From Fodinibius sp051746985 (GTDB taxonomy: Bacteria; Bacteroidota; Rhodothermia; Balneolales; Balneolaceae): a DNA stretch of 64,000 nucleotides. The notes under the pieces are model-generated. The model saw only the letters and a list, made by a program, of their open reading frames with translations. It was not told where the DNA came from and made no database searches. The translations under genes were made by a program, and so were the position numbers. The stretch spans positions 1 to 64,000 of the forward strand of contig JBNJFP010000005.1 of assembly GCA_051746985.1 (NCBI GenBank), read 5' to 3'. Shown here piece by piece: positions 35,096-43,167 of the stretch. Every line of letters starts with the position of its first letter. Position 1 is the stretch's first letter.

Positions 35096-36814
35096 ATGAA
35101 ACGAATAGCCTTATCCTTTTTTATTATCTGCGTGGCAATGTTGGCGGCCAATCCCGTGGCGGCACAGCAAGAGCAGGATTCAGAATCGTCAATGCTGCCC
35201 GAAATTGATCCGCAGGATATTGAAATCCGCAGCCAATTTAGAGCACGTTTTCCCGGACTTAAAAGGCAGCCTATATTAGGCTTTGATCCCAATCCCCGGG
35301 TTTATCAGATTGATCCCGATCGCACCCCCTTTATGGAAACCCACGAACAGGTGGTGGCCAATTTGCCTGTTAGTGAATTAACACGACCCGATCCACCGGA
35401 GCATGCTAAATTTCCATATTCATCTCCTAAAAATGCTTTTGCGCGGGTAGGTTTTGGCAGCTATGTGAGTCCCGAAGCACAGTTTTGGGGTGTCAACCGG
35501 ATCAACAACAAAAGCTATATTGGGGGTGATTTTGATTACTCCTCCTCCGACGGACATCTGGATGAACAAAATAGTAGTTATCGCTTTTTTGATGCCAATG
35601 GGGAATATGCCACCAAGCTTAGTGACAAAGGAAGGTTGGGTGTAAGTGGTGGATTTAAAAGCAGTTTTAACAATATGTTTGAGGTGCCCGGGGCAGGTAT
35701 TCCTGATGACGCCCGCAAAAACTATGATGGCTTTAACCTGGGGGCGGAGTTTAGTCAATTTAAAAATAATGTAACCGGATGGCAGGCTGATGCCAATATC
35801 AGGTATTATAATATTGCACTGGAAAATGCGGATAGCCGATCCGGAAAAACAGACGAACGTGTGTATAATGGCTCGCTTGCCAAGCGCTGGGCCGGGGCTA
35901 ATACTGATGAGACGTTTACCATAAAAGCCGGAGCCAAAGGAGGCAATTACGATAACGCAGCTGCCGACCAGCATTCGTGGTTGACGGCACAGGGTGGTGT
36001 TGAATATGAACGACTGTTTAATTATTCCACAAAAATAGCAATAGATGCGAGTGTATATTATGCCCAAAATGAATTATACGAAGGTATTTACCTGGGGCCG
36101 GAGGTTTCGGTAGAACATCCGCTTATGGATTTTTTAACTCTTAAGGCCGAGGCCGGGGCAAAACCATCTGTAAAAACACTCGAGCAGCTGCACACCCAAA
36201 ACCGTTTTATGGCGGTAAGAAATGATTTGAGACATTCCTATACAATGCATGGCAAGGCCGAGGCCAGCATAGAATATGCCGACCAGGGGGTGTTTAATTT
36301 TGGGTTACAGTATGAGGACATTTCCGATCACCCGATTTTCAGGCGTACTGATAATGGTGGTATAGACAGCGAGGCTAACCCCATCTTTGAATTTTATGAA
36401 ACCTCCTATTCAGATGTATATAAAGTATCAGCCTATGCCAGTGTCTCGCATCAAATTATCCCAGAGAAATTTAGCGTTGATGGAAAAGTGTATCTGCAAT
36501 CTCCGCAAATGAAGGATGCAGATCGTATCCCATATGAGGAAAAAATAGGGGTTAATTCAGGATTAACGGTACAGCCGGTTGATGGGCTGGCATTTGAAGC
36601 TTGGGCCGACTATGTGGGATCACGCAGAACCTATTATACGAACGAGAAGCTGGATGGATTTTTGTTGCTCGGCGGTAAAGCGGATGTGCAGGTTACAAAA
36701 CGTGTGGGCGCCTATATAAAGCTGGTAAATTTATTGAACCAGGATTATGAAGTTTGGCAGGGTTATACCGAACGTCCGTTTCAGGCGTATGGGGGGCTAA
36801 CCGTAAAATTGTAA
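35096..36814 (+). CDS. Outer-membrane beta-barrel protein, TonB-receptor-like barrel without plug
   Basis: 572 residues from the ATG at 35096, which opens a clean signal peptide (MKRIALSFFIICVAMLAANPVAAQ). After an approx. 100-residue N-terminal region without a recognisable TonB box or plug, many amphipathic strands follow, ending YGGLTVKL with the hydrophobic C-terminal strand. Distance repeats such as YKVSAYASVSH and VTKRVGAYIKLVNLLNQDYEVWQGY resemble TonB-dependent receptor barrels. It leads an operon with ExbB, ExbD and TonB. It may be an energised receptor with an unusual plug or a porin-like barrel. Confidence 0.8.
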   Translation: MKRIALSFFIICVAMLAANPVAAQQEQDSESSMLPEIDPQDIEIRSQFRARFPGLKRQPILGFDPNPRVYQIDPDRTPFMETHEQVVANLPVSELTRPDPPEHAKFPYSSPKNAFARVGFGSYVSPEAQFWGVNRINNKSYIGGDFDYSSSDGHLDEQNSSYRFFDANGEYATKLSDKGRLGVSGGFKSSFNNMFEVPGAGIPDDARKNYDGFNLGAEFSQFKNNVTGWQADANIRYYNIALENADSRSGKTDERVYNGSLAKRWAGANTDETFTIKAGAKGGNYDNAAADQHSWLTAQGGVEYERLFNYSTKIAIDASVYYAQNELYEGIYLGPEVSVEHPLMDFLTLKAEAGAKPSVKTLEQLHTQNRFMAVRNDLRHSYTMHGKAEASIEYADQGVFNFGLQYEDISDHPIFRRTDNGGIDSEANPIFEFYETSYSDVYKVSAYASVSHQIIPEKFSVDGKVYLQSPQMKDADRIPYEEKIGVNSGLTVQPVDGLAFEAWADYVGSRRTYYTNEKLDGFLLLGGKADVQVTKRVGAYIKLVNLLNQDYEVWQGYTERPFQAYGGLTVKL

Positions 36815-37012
36815 ATGGTAATGGATAAGGAGTTTTTAAAAGCATTTTCTGAAATTGTACGTGAACAAGTGGTTCGAAAAAATGATGTACAGCTTGATGG
36901 CGTAGGAAGGTTTTCGTTTAAACATCAAAAACAGTTCCAAAAACAATATGACAGTGGTCGTGTGGTAATGATGCCTCCCAAAGACACCATTACGTTCATT
37001 CCGGAAAATTAA
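36815..37012 (+). CDS. Short HU-like protein
   Basis: 65 residues starting one base after the barrel gene stops. DKEFLKAFSEIVREQVVRKNDVQLDGVGRF resembles helix 2 and the beta-saddle of HU (compare VQLIGFGTF), then FSFKHQKQFQKQYDSGRVVMMPPKDTITFIPE resembles the arm and closing strand. Helix 1 and the C-terminal helix of full HU (about 90 residues) are absent. It could bind DNA, pair with the next gene product or be a structural fragment. Second start options lie at 36821. Confidence 0.7.
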   Translation: MVMDKEFLKAFSEIVREQVVRKNDVQLDGVGRFSFKHQKQFQKQYDSGRVVMMPPKDTITFIPEN

Positions 37013-37020
37013 ATGGGGAT

Positions 37021-38166
37021 ATGACTATCGATAAAGAACAACTGATATCGCTTCTCAAGAAAAAAACGGAACTGGATCGTGATGAGGTGGAATCACAGCT
37101 TACGGAATTAATACATCGTATTCAGCAGGCGGCCGAGGAGGGAAAGACATTTGAGGTTGAGGGTTTTGGAGTGTTTGGTATGCAGGAAGACACGCTGCAT
37201 TTCGAGCCCAGCGATCGGCTGGAGACCGAGATCAATAATAAATACGCCGGTATGAAACCCATCGAGCTTATTGGTGCTTTTAAGGAGCCGGAAGCTGATG
37301 AGGAAGTACCTGAAATAACTGATCCTGACGATGCGGAGACGGAAGAGAAATGGGCATTTGATCCCGAGGCCAAAGAAAAAGATAACGAGCTGTCCGAGCA
37401 GGACCACAATTTAGCACAAGAGGCACCGGATCAGCCTGAAGAAGTAGGTGCGCCCGAATTAGAGATTGGTGAAGAAACTGCCGATGAAGTATTTGATGCC
37501 GTGTTCGGTGCCGGAGATGAGCCCGAGGTGCAAATAGTGGAAGAAGATGAGGAAGCGGGTTCTGCATCACCAAAAGAGATAGAGGAAGAAAAAAGCGGTG
37601 ATATTATTGGAACTGTTTTAGTGGCGTTGGTTGTCATTATCTCGCTGGGCATTAGTGGATATGTTATTTATGATTTAAGCTCCTCGGATTTAGATTCCCG
37701 ACAGAACGCGACATCCTCTTCCGAGCAGGCAGAGGCACCGACCCCATCTACCGAGGATGAGCCCGAATCTATCGATGAAGGCTCTGCTGAGCCTGAAGAT
37801 TCGGAAACGGAAGGGGTCGAAGATCGCTCGGAACCTGAAGATGCTGAACAAGTACCAACAGAGGAAGGCACGCAAGGTAATGCGGGTGAAGAACGTTATG
37901 GGTTGCACGGTACGCTTAACGAATCTATAAATGGGGGTTATACCATCGTGGTTCACTCGTTAGGAGATCGCGACAAGGCCCGAGAAAATAAGCAGCGCCT
38001 GCAAGAGGCAGGTTTTCGTGCCCTGATAAATCAGGCCCGGATACAGGGCACAACCTATTACCGCGTGGGATTGGGACAGTTCGAGACGGTTGAGGATGCG
38101 CAGGAGGCTATACCTGAAATTCCCCGCGAGTACAGTAACAATCACTTTATAAAACGAATTCAATAA
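37021..38166 (+). CDS. HU-like/transmembrane/SPOR domain protein
   Basis: 381 residues. The N-terminal HU/CCDC81-like domain (1-85: DRDEVESQLTELIHRI, FEVEGFGVFGMQ) lacks an HU arm. A long acidic linker (90-193) is followed by one membrane helix (194-217), a second acidic linker, and a C-terminal SPOR domain (306-381: GGYTIVVHSLGDRDKARENK, TYYRVGLGQFETVEDAQ). Expected topology is HU domain in the cytoplasm and SPOR in the periplasm on septal peptidoglycan. It follows the short HU-like gene by 8 bp. This puts a nucleic-acid-type or protein-binding module on the other side of the membrane from the cell wall binder. Confidence 0.85.
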   Translation: MTIDKEQLISLLKKKTELDRDEVESQLTELIHRIQQAAEEGKTFEVEGFGVFGMQEDTLHFEPSDRLETEINNKYAGMKPIELIGAFKEPEADEEVPEITDPDDAETEEKWAFDPEAKEKDNELSEQDHNLAQEAPDQPEEVGAPELEIGEETADEVFDAVFGAGDEPEVQIVEEDEEAGSASPKEIEEEKSGDIIGTVLVALVVIISLGISGYVIYDLSSSDLDSRQNATSSSEQAEAPTPSTEDEPESIDEGSAEPEDSETEGVEDRSEPEDAEQVPTEEGTQGNAGEERYGLHGTLNESINGGYTIVVHSLGDRDKARENKQRLQEAGFRALINQARIQGTTYYRVGLGQFETVEDAQEAIPEIPREYSNNHFIKRIQ

Positions 38167-38188
38167 CAGATCATTAACTAATAAAACT

Positions 38189-38923
38189 ATGCAAGCGTTA
38201 TTTTTCTTTTTGATACAGTCACAGCCTGATACGGCAGCGTCAGACACTCTAAATGCTGCAGCCGAAGAAGAAACAATGTCCATGTTAGAACTGCTTGCCG
38301 AAGGCGGGGTGTTGATGATTCCGCTTTTTCTGTTATCTATTTTGGCGGTGTATGTGATTGCCGAGCGGTGGCGTTCATTAAATAATGCCCGGATCGAAAT
38401 TGATGGCTTTTTGCGTACGGTTGAGAACATGCTCAAGGATGGAGATCGCCAACGGGCACTCACTTATTGTGATGGCATTGATAAACCGCTTGCCCGTATT
38501 TTACAAGCAGGGATACGTCGACTGGGACGTCCCATTCGAGATATTGAAGATGCCATCCGCAATGCCGGTAAAAAAGAAATTTACCACCTCGAAAAACGTA
38601 TGAACTGGCTGGCAACCATTGCAGGGGTTGCTCCACTTGTTGGATTTACTGGAACCGTTACCGGGATGATTGAGGCCTTTATGGATATTCAATCTCTGCA
38701 GGGTAATGTGAATCCCAGCGTGCTGGCCGGGGGGATCTGGGAAGCCCTCATCACCACGGCTACGGGCTTGATTGTGGGTATTATAGCATATGGATTTTAT
38801 AACTTCTTGCTTGGCAAAATTAACCGTATGATTCATGAATTGGAAAATGCTTCGGCCGACTTTATTGATATGCTGCAAGCACCGTCGAACAAGAAAAACA
38901 AAGAACGAGAAAGAGTAGGCTAA
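38189..38923 (+). CDS. exbB: MotA/TolQ/ExbB proton channel family protein
   Basis: 244 residues. Three membrane helices carry the MotA/TolQ/ExbB family pattern: MLELLAEGGVLMIPLFLLSILAVYVIAER first, then a cytoplasmic loop with RPIRDIEDAIRNAGKKE, then LATIAGVAPLVGFTGTVTGMIEAF and ALITTATGLIVGIIAYGF. With ExbD and TonB it forms the proton-driven energiser of outer-membrane import. The stop overlaps the exbD start (TAATG), so the two are translationally coupled. Confidence 0.93.
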   Translation: MQALFFFLIQSQPDTAASDTLNAAAEEETMSMLELLAEGGVLMIPLFLLSILAVYVIAERWRSLNNARIEIDGFLRTVENMLKDGDRQRALTYCDGIDKPLARILQAGIRRLGRPIRDIEDAIRNAGKKEIYHLEKRMNWLATIAGVAPLVGFTGTVTGMIEAFMDIQSLQGNVNPSVLAGGIWEALITTATGLIVGIIAYGFYNFLLGKINRMIHELENASADFIDMLQAPSNKKNKERERVG

Positions 38924-39333
38924 TGGATTTTCAAAAAGATGATGAACGTATGGAGCCATTGACGCTGTTTTCACAGTCGTCATTGACCGACATTGTGCTG
39001 TTGCTCCTGATTTTCTTTCTGTTGACTTCTTCGTTTGTTACCAACTTTGGTATTAAGGTTGATATTCCAAAGGCAGAGACGGGAGCGCAGACAGAATCGC
39101 TGTTTATTACCGTTGCGGTAACCAAAGACGGTGAGTTTTATGTGGATGGAAATCCAACCGGAAGCGGAATGTTAGCTTCGGTATTACGCGAAGCAAAAGC
39201 AGAAAAGTCACAGGCAACGCTTATTTTACGGGCTGATAAAGACGCTGTCATTGATGATGCCGTACGCGTAATGAACATTGCAAAGGCACTCGATTTAAAT
39301 ATTGTCATGGCCACCGAACAGTCATCACGTTAG
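38923..39333 (+). CDS. exbD: ExbD/TolR biopolymer transport protein
   Basis: 136 residues with one N-terminal membrane helix (residues 20-40). The proton-carrying aspartate is Asp23 in SSLTDIVLLLLIFFLLTSSF. The periplasmic domain follows (ATLILRADKDAVIDDAVRVMNIAKALDLNIVMATE). It works with ExbB to convert the proton gradient into TonB motion. It starts at the ATG overlapping exbB and is followed 18 bp later by tonB. Confidence 0.93.
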   Translation: MDFQKDDERMEPLTLFSQSSLTDIVLLLLIFFLLTSSFVTNFGIKVDIPKAETGAQTESLFITVAVTKDGEFYVDGNPTGSGMLASVLREAKAEKSQATLILRADKDAVIDDAVRVMNIAKALDLNIVMATEQSSR

Positions 39334-39351
39334 CAGTAATAGCTATTTCTT

Positions 39352-40176
39352 ATGGAGGAATCGGATTTTAAAAAAGAAGAAGGACGTTTTGCCCTTGCGG
39401 TAACGGGAGGGTTACACGTGGTGCTCTTTGTGATATTTTTGCTTTATTCCTTCTCGATTGAATCTAATGTTCGTCCCTCTTTCATTGAAGTGGAATTTGG
39501 AGAATTCAGATCCGGTACCCCTGCCGAATACGCCGAAGAGCAGGCCGAGGAAGTAGCTACGCAACCAAATCCATCTGAAACCGAACCCGACGACCCCGAA
39601 CCTGAGGAGCCCGAACCCGTTGAAGAACAACAAGAGACCACCGAAGAGGTAGTTAAACCCGTGGATGCTCCCGAAGAAGTTGAAGAGGTGGAAGCAGAGG
39701 TCGTAGAAACGCCAGAGACTGATAAAGTAGATCCGCAAGAAGAGACAGCAACAGAAGAGACCAATGAGGTTACCGTGCCACCCAAAACCGAAGAAGACGA
39801 GACTCAGCAAGAGGGGGCTGAAACCAGTGGCGACGAAGAGGGCAACACTGGGGAGCTAAATGCTGACCAGGGAACGGGCAACGATCAGGATAAATCAGCA
39901 CCCTATGAGTTAAATTGGGAAGGCGATATTGAGCGAAACCCCACGGTGCAGCCACTGCCTGATAACACTACCGATGAAGAGGCCACCATCACCATTCGTT
40001 TTGAGGTAAAACCTGACGGTTCGGTGGGACGTATTATTCCGCTAAAGAAAATGAATCCCGAGTTGGAACGTGAGGTAATGCGAACGTTACGAAGCTGGCG
40101 GTTTTCTCGCTTGCCGTCGGGCGTACCACAAGAGTCGCAATGGGGTACTATTACGTTCCGTTTTGTTTTAGAATGA
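39352..40176 (+). CDS. tonB: TonB family energy-transducing protein
   Basis: 274 residues. The N-terminal membrane helix contains the TonB-type histidine (His22 in GGLHVVLFVIFLLYSF). A Pro/Glu-rich spacer (about 45-180) with EPDDPEPEEPEPVEE spans the periplasm. The C-terminal TonB domain (205-274) has ITIRFEVKPDGSVGRIIPLKKMNPELEREVM and ends RFVLE. It should transmit ExbBD motion to outer-membrane receptors. The plug-less barrel upstream is its nearest candidate partner. Confidence 0.93.
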   Translation: MEESDFKKEEGRFALAVTGGLHVVLFVIFLLYSFSIESNVRPSFIEVEFGEFRSGTPAEYAEEQAEEVATQPNPSETEPDDPEPEEPEPVEEQQETTEEVVKPVDAPEEVEEVEAEVVETPETDKVDPQEETATEETNEVTVPPKTEEDETQQEGAETSGDEEGNTGELNADQGTGNDQDKSAPYELNWEGDIERNPTVQPLPDNTTDEEATITIRFEVKPDGSVGRIIPLKKMNPELEREVMRTLRSWRFSRLPSGVPQESQWGTITFRFVLE

Positions 40177-40250
40177 TGTTGGATTAATACCTATTAAGCC
40201 TTAAAAAGTAGAGTTTAATACCAATTTTGGCTTTTTGAAGGGGACAAAAT

Positions 40251-41951
40251 ATGAAGTTTTTCACATCACAAATCAGCTTCTTTTTAGCGAACAGGAGTAC
40301 CAAGGTAAATATTTGGCGGCTGGTGCGTTTTCTGTTGGCGCTGTTTGCTTTGATTGTAGTGTACAGCGCAATATTTCATTTTATTATGCTCTACGAAGAT
40401 CAGCAGCACAGCTGGGTCACAGGCTTTTACTGGACTTTAACTGTGATGTCAACGCTGGGTTTTGGAGATATTACGTTTACCAGCGATTTAGGAAGAGCAT
40501 TCTCAGTGATTGTACTACTATCGGGAATGGTATCGCTGCTCATTTTACTGCCCTTCACCTTCATTGAGTTTTTTTACGCCCCCTGGCTTGAAGCCCAATC
40601 CAAAGCACGTGCACCGCGTGAGCTTCCCGAGGATACCAGGAATCATATAATCATTACCCATCTGGATCCCATTTCAAAGTCGCTCATTGAAAAGCTGACC
40701 CAGTATAGTTACGAGTATGTTTTACTGGTTCCTGACCTGCCCCGGGCGCTTGAGCTGTATGACGAAGGTTACCGGGTTGTTTTTGGCGATTTAGATGATC
40801 CCGAAACATACAAGCGATTACGGGTAGAGCATGCAGCTATGGTGGTTTCCATAGGAAGTGATATGGTTAATTCCAATATCAGCAATACAGTTCGCGAACT
40901 TGACGATGATGTCATAATTGTAACAACGGCCAATTCATCCGATTCCGTTGATCTTTTAAAGATGGCTGGAGCTGATCATGTGATACAGTTGGGCCAAATG
41001 CTGGGTAAATCTCTGTCGCGCAGGACTATCAGTCAAGATTCAAGGGTACATGTGGTCGGCCGTTTTGGCAATTTGGTTATTGCAGAAGCCACGACGGATG
41101 GAACGCCGCTGGTCGGCAAAAAGGTGGGGGAAAGCCAACTCCGAGAAAAGCTCAACATCAATGTAGTGGGTATTTGGGAGCGCGGAAAATTAATAAAGCC
41201 GACGCGGGACACCATTATCCATAAAGAAAGCGTGTTGCTGTTAGCCGGTTCGGTTGATCAGTTGCGATCATACGATGAACATATGGCTATTTATGGCTCA
41301 AACGATCAGCCGATTATCATTATTGGGGCCGGACGCGTAGGCCGTGGTACGGCCGAAGCTTTTGAAGAGCGGGGTATGGATTACCGGATCATCGAAAAAA
41401 ATCCCGAGCGCATTCATAACAAGGATAAATATATTTTAGGAAGTGGCGAAGATCTTGAAATATTAAAAAAGGCTGGTATAGAAGATACGCCTTGTGTTAT
41501 CATCACCACGCACGACGATGATATGAATATTTATCTAACTATTTATGCTCGCAGGCTGCGCCCCGATATGCAGATTATCAGTCGAGCTACACTGCAGCGA
41601 AACGTTTCAACCTTGCACCGTGCGGGCGCCGATTTTGTAATGTCGTATGCTACAATGGGAGCCAATGTGATATTCAATATTCTGGAGCGTAACGATGTGG
41701 TGATGATTGCTGAAGGACTTAACGTGTTCAATGTAGAAACGCCCGAAAAACTAATAGGCAAAACATTAGTAGAGTCTCAAATCCGTCAGGATACGGGATG
41801 TAGCGTGCTCTCCATAAAAGAGGGCGAACATCAAAAGATAAATCCCGAGCCGGATAGTGTTCTCACAAAAGGTAGTGAGCTGGTTCTTATTGGCAATCTT
41901 AAGCAAGAGAGTCAGTTTATGGATCTTTACCTGGATAGTAAAGTAACCTAA
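40251..41951 (+). CDS. Potassium channel with TrkA-N/TrkA-C regulatory domains
   Basis: 566 residues. Two membrane helices flank a pore loop with the selectivity filter TLGFGD (68-73), a variant of TVGYGD. The large cytoplasmic part has two RCK/TrkA-N Rossmann domains (GEDL-containing IIIIGAGRVGRGTAEAFEERG is the clearest NAD pocket) and a TrkA-C domain in the middle and at the end. It is a single-chain ligand-gated K+ channel of the inner membrane. It follows tonB by 75 bp and may share its transcript. Confidence 0.9.
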   Translation: MKFFTSQISFFLANRSTKVNIWRLVRFLLALFALIVVYSAIFHFIMLYEDQQHSWVTGFYWTLTVMSTLGFGDITFTSDLGRAFSVIVLLSGMVSLLILLPFTFIEFFYAPWLEAQSKARAPRELPEDTRNHIIITHLDPISKSLIEKLTQYSYEYVLLVPDLPRALELYDEGYRVVFGDLDDPETYKRLRVEHAAMVVSIGSDMVNSNISNTVRELDDDVIIVTTANSSDSVDLLKMAGADHVIQLGQMLGKSLSRRTISQDSRVHVVGRFGNLVIAEATTDGTPLVGKKVGESQLREKLNINVVGIWERGKLIKPTRDTIIHKESVLLLAGSVDQLRSYDEHMAIYGSNDQPIIIIGAGRVGRGTAEAFEERGMDYRIIEKNPERIHNKDKYILGSGEDLEILKKAGIEDTPCVIITTHDDDMNIYLTIYARRLRPDMQIISRATLQRNVSTLHRAGADFVMSYATMGANVIFNILERNDVVMIAEGLNVFNVETPEKLIGKTLVESQIRQDTGCSVLSIKEGEHQKINPEPDSVLTKGSELVLIGNLKQESQFMDLYLDSKVT

Positions 41952-42136
41952 AATCGTCATTCCCAGACGCACAAATTTCACCAATGCCACCACAGCATCA
42001 AAGAAATTAATAGGCTCACTTATACCTACCGGGTAAGAAATGCTAATAACCCTGTGCTAAACTTCGTTATTTGGTGAAGCTTATATCCTAACCATTATTT
42101 TCGGCCGAAACTAATGCACAATCTATAAATAATTAC

Positions 42137-42325
42137 CTAAGAACGCTGCTCTGATAGTTCCTCAATCGCTGTAATTAGGGGGTCAACACTTCCTCGTTTT
42201 AGGCGGTTGTTAACTGCCTGTGGGGTGATACCGAGATGCTTTGCAATCATCTTTTGGGTGATGTCTTCATCAATCATCATTTTCATGACTTCTTTCTCGG
42301 CTTCATTGCGTTTTCTATTTTGCAT
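42137..42325 (-). CDS. Small helix-turn-helix protein
   Basis: 62 residues. DITQKMIAKHLGITPQAVNNRLKRG is a textbook HTH of the Xre/phage type, preceded by a Lys/Glu-rich helix. It is transcribed divergently from the CI-like repressor gene and its start is 89 bp away. Too short for a full repressor; it may be an antirepressor or autoregulated DNA-binding peptide. Its reality rests on the intact HTH and the divergent placement; no family beyond HTH is recognised. Confidence 0.72.
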   Translation of the reverse strand: MQNRKRNEAEKEVMKMMIDEDITQKMIAKHLGITPQAVNNRLKRGSVDPLITAIEELSEQRS

Positions 42326-42356
42326 TTGTTTTCGGTTTAAAAGTTGTTTATTTATA

Positions 42357-42374
42357 AATTGACAATTGTTAATT
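42357..42374. promoter_or_regulatory. Palindromic operator-like site 1
   Basis: AATTGACAATTGTTAATT is an 18-bp palindrome with one mismatched pair, centred between the divergent HTH and CI-like genes. It includes TTGACA, but no -10 at the usual distance, so I read it as a binding site first. Confidence 0.6.
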
Positions 42375-42387
42375 CACATAATGTGAA
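42373..42387. promoter_or_regulatory. Palindromic operator-like site 2
   Basis: TTCACATAATGTGAA is a perfect 15-bp palindrome (7-bp arms around one A), 28 bp ahead of the repressor GTG. It overlaps the end of site 1. The placement suits autoregulation by the CI-like protein. Confidence 0.65.
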
Positions 42388-42414
42388 CTTATAAAATACA
42401 GACATTAATAGAAA

Positions 42415-43029
42415 GTGGATGCAATAATTGAACGTATCAAAGAGGCGTATCATTTCAAGACAGATGCAGAAGTTGCAAATTTTTTAGGAATTCAGCCAAG
42501 TACCCTGAGTATGCAAAAGAACAGGGGACGACTGAACCTCAAGAGAATCATTGACAAATGTAGTGATTTAAATCAAAATTGGTTGCTGCATGGTGAAGGA
42601 AAAAAAAGAGTTTCCAGTAATTTTGATGATAGTGGTATTCCTATTTTTGTGAACTTAGATGTATCTGGTTCTGCCCCGGATTTTGATGAAAGTTCCAAGG
42701 CTGGGAATATATATACGGATGTTTCTGAAGAAATAGGTCATTTATCTATTAATCCGGATAACGTTATTGGGCTCGTTACCCCTGAGGATGTAATGGCACC
42801 AACGGTTAAAAAGAACGATATCGCTATTATTGATTTAGAAGAAAAGCCTATTGACGATACTATATTTCTTATTTCATCTCCACACAGGGTTATTTTACGA
42901 CGAATTAAAGAAATAGGTGGTTCGTTTATCGCAAAGTGCGATAACGGCAAGCAAGAGTCAATTGATTTAAACTCAGATAATGGGTATCAGCCTATTGGTA
43001 AATTAATTTGGGTATTGCGAAGGATGTAG
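42415..43029 (+). CDS. CI/LexA-like repressor with non-catalytic S24 domain
   Basis: 204 residues from a GTG. The N-terminal CI-type HTH (1-60, DAEVANFLGIQPSTLSMQKNRGR) ends WLLHGEGKKR, the hallmark linker of CI_repr domains. The C-terminal half has the S24 fold (80-204), including an Ala96-Gly97 in the usual cleavage zone. The GDSMxP serine motif reads EDVMAP (Val126), and the lysine of VKRI reads ILRRI (Arg162/163). Self-cleavage is therefore unlikely. Inference: a dimeric repressor released by another signal. It is an orphan, with no phage genes nearby. Confidence 0.85.
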   Translation: MDAIIERIKEAYHFKTDAEVANFLGIQPSTLSMQKNRGRLNLKRIIDKCSDLNQNWLLHGEGKKRVSSNFDDSGIPIFVNLDVSGSAPDFDESSKAGNIYTDVSEEIGHLSINPDNVIGLVTPEDVMAPTVKKNDIAIIDLEEKPIDDTIFLISSPHRVILRRIKEIGGSFIAKCDNGKQESIDLNSDNGYQPIGKLIWVLRRM

Positions 43030-43167
43030 GCAAGCGCTAAGTTAAAACAAAAGAAGAACCTTGGATTCTTTACTGGTTAAGTGGATGGAAAATCTTTGGT
43101 TTGACAGGGCATATCTTTTGTAAGTGAATTATACTTACTGCCATAATTTAAAGCCTCAAAAAGATGA

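Noticed and set aside
42137..43029. Prophage remnant
   Set aside because: Only a repressor-like gene and an HTH gene are phage-like; no integrase, structural gene or attachment repeat is visible, so I call it a regulatory pair.
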